From the NCBI GenBank assembly GCA_016719885.1, contig JADJYF010000022.1, forward strand, positions 3,588-67,587: a stretch of 64,000 nt of DNA, read 5' to 3'. The stretch is from Pseudomonadota bacterium. Its GTDB lineage: Bacteria > Pseudomonadota > Gammaproteobacteria > Ga0077536. Position numbers and translations under genes: made by a program. Positions within the stretch are counted from its first letter, which is position 1; every line of letters begins with the position of its first letter. Under the pieces are notes generated by a model. The model did not search any database. It was not told where the DNA came from and was given only the letters and a program-made list of their open reading frames with translations. Below, piece by piece: positions 60,835-64,000 of the stretch.

Positions 60835-61698
60835 CTAACGCGCCATGAACTCCACCACCGCGCGACACAAGGCGCTGTCCTTGTCCTCGAAACCGCCGAT
60901 GGCGGTCAGGTGATTCTTGCCCGGCTGGGCGAACTCTTCGGCTTCATGTCCGCGGGCCCGCCACGCCGCCACGTAGTCGGCGGACTGGCGATGGAATTCA
61001 CTCGATTCGTCACCGCCCAGCGTCACCAGCAGCGGTGGCGCGGCGTGGGTGGGAATATGGAACAGCGGGCTCTGGCGCTCGATGAGATCGGCGTCGAGCT
61101 GCAGCTTGGGCTGCAGCCATGAGTGACGGAAGGGGCGCAGGTCGAACAAGCCGCTGATCGGGATGCCGCCCTTGATGAGGTCGGCCGGCAAGCCGTAGTC
61201 GCCTGCCCAGTCGGTCGCGACCAGCATGCCCACCTGGTGGCCGCCGGCCGAATGGCCGGCCACGTACAGGCGTTGCGGGTCGCCGTTGTAACGCGCGATG
61301 TTGTTGGCTATCCAGGCCACCGCCGCGCGGCTCTGGCGCGTGATCTCGGCCAGCGTCACCTTCGGGCACAGCGAGTAGTTCGACACCACCACCGTCACGT
61401 CATGCGCGACCAGGCCGCGCGCCACCAGCGAGAATTCCTTGCTGGACAGGATGCGCCAATAGCCGCCATGCACGAACAGCAGCACCGGCGCATCGGCGCG
61501 GCGCGCCGGAAAGATATCCAGGGTTTCATCGCGCGTCGGGCCGAAGGGCACGTCCAGCACGCAGTCGAGATCGGCGCGCGCCTTGGCGCTGCCGCCGACG
61601 AACCATTCGACATAGGGGCGCATGTCGCCGACCGCCGCCTCGATGTTGTACTGCTGGTCTATCTCTTCCTGGCTGACGAAATCGCGGTAGAGCTTCAC
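60835..61698 (-). CDS. Alpha/beta hydrolase, kynurenine-formamidase-like
   Basis: 287 residues from GTG 61698 (VKLYRDFVSQEEIDQQYNIE). Oxyanion motif HGGYW near 87 and nucleophile elbow VAGHSAGGHQVGM near 155, then an acidic/His end (PGKNHLTAIGG). This pattern is shared by arylformamidases and related carbamate/ester hydrolases. The last codons CGT TAG coincide with the outer core site of the inserted cassette. Without the cassette the frame would read on through four more residues to a TGA in the type B repeat. Confidence 0.75.
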   Translation of the reverse strand: MKLYRDFVSQEEIDQQYNIEAAVGDMRPYVEWFVGGSAKARADLDCVLDVPFGPTRDETLDIFPARRADAPVLLFVHGGYWRILSSKEFSLVARGLVAHDVTVVVSNYSLCPKVTLAEITRQSRAAVAWIANNIARYNGDPQRLYVAGHSAGGHQVGMLVATDWAGDYGLPADLIKGGIPISGLFDLRPFRHSWLQPKLQLDADLIERQSPLFHIPTHAAPPLLVTLGGDESSEFHRQSADYVAAWRARGHEAEEFAQPGKNHLTAIGGFEDKDSALCRAVVEFMAR

Positions 61699-61781
61699 GA
61701 CCGAACCTCGATGAACGATGAAGTGGAGAAGGTTGAGAGACCGTCGAAGCGATCGATTGATCGCTCCGACGGCGGCGGCGC

Positions 61782-62822
61782 TTACTTGCGGAAGGCCGGG
61801 ATGACGTCCTTGGCGAACATCTCCATGCTGGAGCGGATGAGATGCGGCGCGAGGCCGGACATCGCCATGCCGCACACCAGGTGCGTGACGCGACCGCGCT
61901 TGACGTAGTCGGCGATCATGTCGCGCACGTCGGACGGCGTGCCGACCATGGCCGGTTCGCCGAACACGTCGAACTGCTGCTTCTTGATGATTTCATCAAC
62001 GCTCGGAATGCCGATGATGGCGGCATCGTCGCCGGGCTTGTCGTTGGCTTCGGCAAACCACTTCGCGTAGCAGCTGGCGGTGTAGTGCAGCGACTGCGCG
62101 CAGGTTTCCCAGGCCTGGTCGCGGCTCTTGGCCACGTGCACCCAGCGCAGCTGCGCGGTCGAGTATTCCTGCGGATTGCGGCCGGCCGCGACCAGGCAGT
62201 TGTCGTAATGCTCGACCAGCGCCGGCGGACCGACCACCTGGAAGTGGAAGCCCATCTTGGCGGCGCGCTCGATGGCCTTGGGCGCGATGGCGCCGATCCA
62301 GATCGGCGGGTGGGGCTGCTGCAGGGCCGGCGGCACGATGCGGATCTTGTTCAAGTGGCTGAACTTGCCGTCGAAGGTCACTTCCTCGTCGGACAACAGG
62401 CGCTGGATGAGGGCGATGCCTTCATTCAGACGCGCGCCACGCTCGGTGTGCGAAATGCCCTGGTCGGCGAATTCCTGGCGGCGATAGCCCAAGCCCACGC
62501 CGAGATCGAAGCGGCCGTTGGACATCAGGTCGACCGTCGCGGTGTCCTCGGCGACGCGCACCGGGTTATGCAGCGGCAGCAGGATCAGGAAGGTGCCGAT
62601 GCGGATGCGCGAGGTGCGGGTGGCGATGCCGGCGGCTATCGGCAGCAGCGACGGCGAATAACCGTCATCGACGAAATGGTGCTCGGTCAGCCACGCGTTG
62701 TCATAGCCCATGGCCTCGGAATCGACGATCAGGTCGAGGTGGCTGCGATACAAGTCCTGCCACGGCACGCGGTTGAAACTGGGATTGCGGAAAGGCCATA
62801 GCAGGCCGAAACGTAGGTTCAT
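61782..62822 (-). CDS. LLM-class (luciferase-like) F420/FMN-dependent oxidoreductase
   Basis: 346 residues. AAGGAGGT lies five bases before the ATG at 62822. TIM-barrel motifs: AWLTEHHFVDDGYSPS, TRTSRIRIGTFLILLPLHNP, GRFDLGVGLGYRRQEFA and the late TPSDVRDMIADYVKRG. It probably uses reduced FMN and O2 on a small organic substrate. Separated by 100 bases from the 2OG oxygenase upstream; no partner reductase is visible. Confidence 0.85.
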   Translation of the reverse strand: MNLRFGLLWPFRNPSFNRVPWQDLYRSHLDLIVDSEAMGYDNAWLTEHHFVDDGYSPSLLPIAAGIATRTSRIRIGTFLILLPLHNPVRVAEDTATVDLMSNGRFDLGVGLGYRRQEFADQGISHTERGARLNEGIALIQRLLSDEEVTFDGKFSHLNKIRIVPPALQQPHPPIWIGAIAPKAIERAAKMGFHFQVVGPPALVEHYDNCLVAAGRNPQEYSTAQLRWVHVAKSRDQAWETCAQSLHYTASCYAKWFAEANDKPGDDAAIIGIPSVDEIIKKQQFDVFGEPAMVGTPSDVRDMIADYVKRGRVTHLVCGMAMSGLAPHLIRSSMEMFAKDVIPAFRK

Positions 62823-62922
62823 TGTGGACCTCCTTCTCGTTTTTTGCGGCGGCGGTTGCCCGCGACCGATGGGGAATTTCGAGCGCACGCCGCGCGGCGC
62901 GGCGGCCCCGCAGTGTGATTCA

Positions 62923-63846
62923 TCAGGCCGCGCCCGCCAACCGCTTTTCGAGCTCGCGGGCGTCGTCGTGCCAAATGGGGTCGGTGCGCAGGTCAATCTG
63001 CGCGCCGCGCGCCAGCGCCTCGCGCCATGGCAGCGGGCTCGGCAGCAGGCACAGCGCCAGCACGTAGCGTGGGCCGCGGCTCGGCGTGATGCCGCTGTGC
63101 AGGACGCGCGCCGGCTGGAACAGCACCGCGTCGCCGGCCCGCGGATGGTGGTCGTAGGCACTGAGTTCGGCGCCGCTCATGCGCGCCAGTTCGGCGAGCG
63201 AATCGGTGCGCCGACGGCCGCGCGCGAACATGTAGCCGGTGCGCGCCACGCGCGCGCTGGCGGCCAGATCGAGATACGACGTGCCGCCGCCGTGCTCGCT
63301 GTAGTCGTTGAGATAGACCAGCAGTTTCAAATGCGCATGCGGGCCCTTGTCGCAATGCCAGCGGAACGACACCGAGGCCGGCTCGTGGCTCGGCGAGGTG
63401 CGCGACAAGGCGTACCAGTAGACCATGTACTCGCTGCCGAAGAAGGCCAGGCACTGGCGGTCGACAGCGTCGGTGAGCGACGCTTCCAGCAGGCGCCGCA
63501 CCAGCGCCGGGTCGCCGAGGTCGTAGCCTTCGAGCTTGGCCGAATCGCGTTTCAGGCGCTCGACGTCCTGGTCGCGACTCACCGCCGCCAGGAGATCGGC
63601 GGCGGCCGCCGCGCTCATCACCGGCAGGGTCGTGAAGCCCTGCGTGACCACCGCCGCCTGTGCACGGTCTTCAGGCAGCGCGCGTGCCAGGCGCGCGCGA
63701 CAATGATCCTGCCAGGCGGCGAAGCCGCGCACGCGATCGAATTCGTCGAACACCCGCGCGACGCGCTGCGGATCGAGATCGGGCTCGAACCAGCGCTTCA
63801 ACTTGCGCAGCAGGATGCCGGGCCCATGGCGATTCAATGGAATCAA
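62923..63846 (-). CDS. 2-oxoglutarate/Fe(II)-type oxygenase
   Basis: 307 residues. I used the TTG at 63846, which has GGAGGG six bases upstream. Iron-binding HxD in SFRWHCDKGPHAHLKLLVYL near residue 164, distal His in VLHSGITPSRGPRYVLAL with the 2OG-binding Arg. Phytanoyl-CoA hydroxylase-like in outline; substrate unknown. Follows the quinoprotein gene by 24 bases. Confidence 0.75.
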   Translation of the reverse strand: MIPLNRHGPGILLRKLKRWFEPDLDPQRVARVFDEFDRVRGFAAWQDHCRARLARALPEDRAQAAVVTQGFTTLPVMSAAAAADLLAAVSRDQDVERLKRDSAKLEGYDLGDPALVRRLLEASLTDAVDRQCLAFFGSEYMVYWYALSRTSPSHEPASVSFRWHCDKGPHAHLKLLVYLNDYSEHGGGTSYLDLAASARVARTGYMFARGRRRTDSLAELARMSGAELSAYDHHPRAGDAVLFQPARVLHSGITPSRGPRYVLALCLLPSPLPWREALARGAQIDLRTDPIWHDDARELEKRLAGAA

Positions 63847-63870
63847 GGTTCGCCCTCCGTCACGCCCGCC

Positions 63871-64000
63871 TCAGGGCAGGCCGAACACCCATAACACACC
63901 GCCCTGCGGCACTTGGGTGTGGGTGCCGAAAGCCTTGTCGAGGAAATCCTGCTTGCGCTGCGCGTCGACGCCCCAGCCCGATTGCACGGCCACGTACTGC
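63871..64000 (-). CDS. C-terminal fragment of a PQQ-dependent alcohol dehydrogenase
   Basis: The last 42 codons and stop of a gene entering from the right edge. It reads QYVAVQSGWGVDAQR, then THTQVPQGGVLWVFGLP. The ending VPQGGxLWVFxLP is characteristic of quinoprotein methanol/alcohol dehydrogenases (XoxF, MxaF, ExaA types). The catalytic residues are outside the window, so the metal type cannot be told. Confidence 0.75.
   Translation of the reverse strand, partial: QYVAVQSGWGVDAQRKQDFLDKAFGTHTQVPQGGVLWVFGLP

Larger units (their letters stand above)
59621..60838 (-). mobile_element. Solitary integron gene cassette
   Basis: 1218 bases bounded on the minus strand by GCG/TTAGGTCTCACGGG (cut between 60839 and 60838) and by the attC-like site ending in GCG at 59621. 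It holds one gene reading toward attC, a short leader and much lower GC than both sides. The left boundary lies inside the last codon of the upstream hydrolase gene; the right boundary abuts TAGAGCGTC of the native flank. No integrase or second attC is visible. The GTTAGGTCTCACG ends are also inverted repeats of each other. Confidence 0.7.

Noticed and set aside
60828..60840. Reading the 13-base inverted ends of the 59.6-60.8 kb segment as transposon terminal repeats
   Set aside because: There is no transposase and no target duplication. One end continues into a bulged attC-type stem, and the boxes match integron core sites better.

Overview
The window is strongly GC-rich, densely coded chromosomal DNA from an uncultured-looking proteobacterium, most likely a gamma- or betaproteobacterium. 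The evidence is RND copper efflux with an outer-membrane TolC-type channel, periplasmic c-type cytochromes, Tat and Sec exports, type-I-secreted RTX proteins and a PQQ dehydrogenase. I see no rRNA, tRNA, CRISPR, transposase or phage block. Intergenic gaps are short, none above 300 bases once starts are trimmed. Many gaps hold two families of short palindromic repeats.

Left part, 1-11.8 kb: an edge fragment, an O-methyltransferase with a SnoaL-like partner, and a four-gene minus-strand catabolic operon (SDR, VOC protein, PLP lyase/aminotransferase of the ethanolamine-phosphate phospho-lyase type, acyl-CoA dehydrogenase) divergent from an APH-fold kinase. Then follow a SUMF1-like lipid/periplasmic protein, a small RTX protein, a ketopantoate-reductase-like enzyme and an oxalyl-CoA-synthetase-like ligase.

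12.0-18.1 kb is a copper/silver efflux operon: a Cys/His/Met-rich exported protein followed by cusC, cusB and cusA. 18.1-29.2 kb carries an exported phosphoesterase, a CocE-type hydrolase, an EamA transporter, a beta-lactamase-fold hydrolase and a 1707-residue secreted subtilase with a P domain and eight RTX-like repeats.

29.3-41.3 kb is the metabolic centre. It encodes a complete N-methylglutamate pathway for methylamine use: N-methylglutamate synthase (mgsABC), gamma-glutamylmethylamide synthetase (gmaS) and N-methylglutamate dehydrogenase (mgdABCD), led by an XRE-cupin regulator. A Tat-exported DsrE-like protein and a TsdA-like dihaem cytochrome lie just downstream. The C-terminus of a PQQ alcohol dehydrogenase at the right edge also fits a C1/alcohol-oxidising lifestyle.

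41.5-58.5 kb: ArsR regulator with a DUF2339 membrane protein, a YbaK-type editing protein, an amidohydrolase-thiolase-DUF35 operon, an iron-type alcohol dehydrogenase divergent from a Baeyer-Villiger monooxygenase-SDR-esterase operon, an exported protein made of two twin-CX9C modules, a TIGR03790 protein, and an acyl-CoA ligase with a hot-dog dehydratase.

59.6-60.8 kb is the most unusual part. A 1.2-kb, visibly AT-richer segment has the anatomy of a single integron gene cassette (attC site with core boxes and bulged stem). It sits in the last codons of an alpha/beta-hydrolase gene, with no integrase in view. Its one gene combines a winged helix, a GHKL ATPase and a STAS-like domain. The window ends with an LLM flavin oxidoreductase, a 2-oxoglutarate/Fe(II) oxygenase and the quinoprotein fragment.
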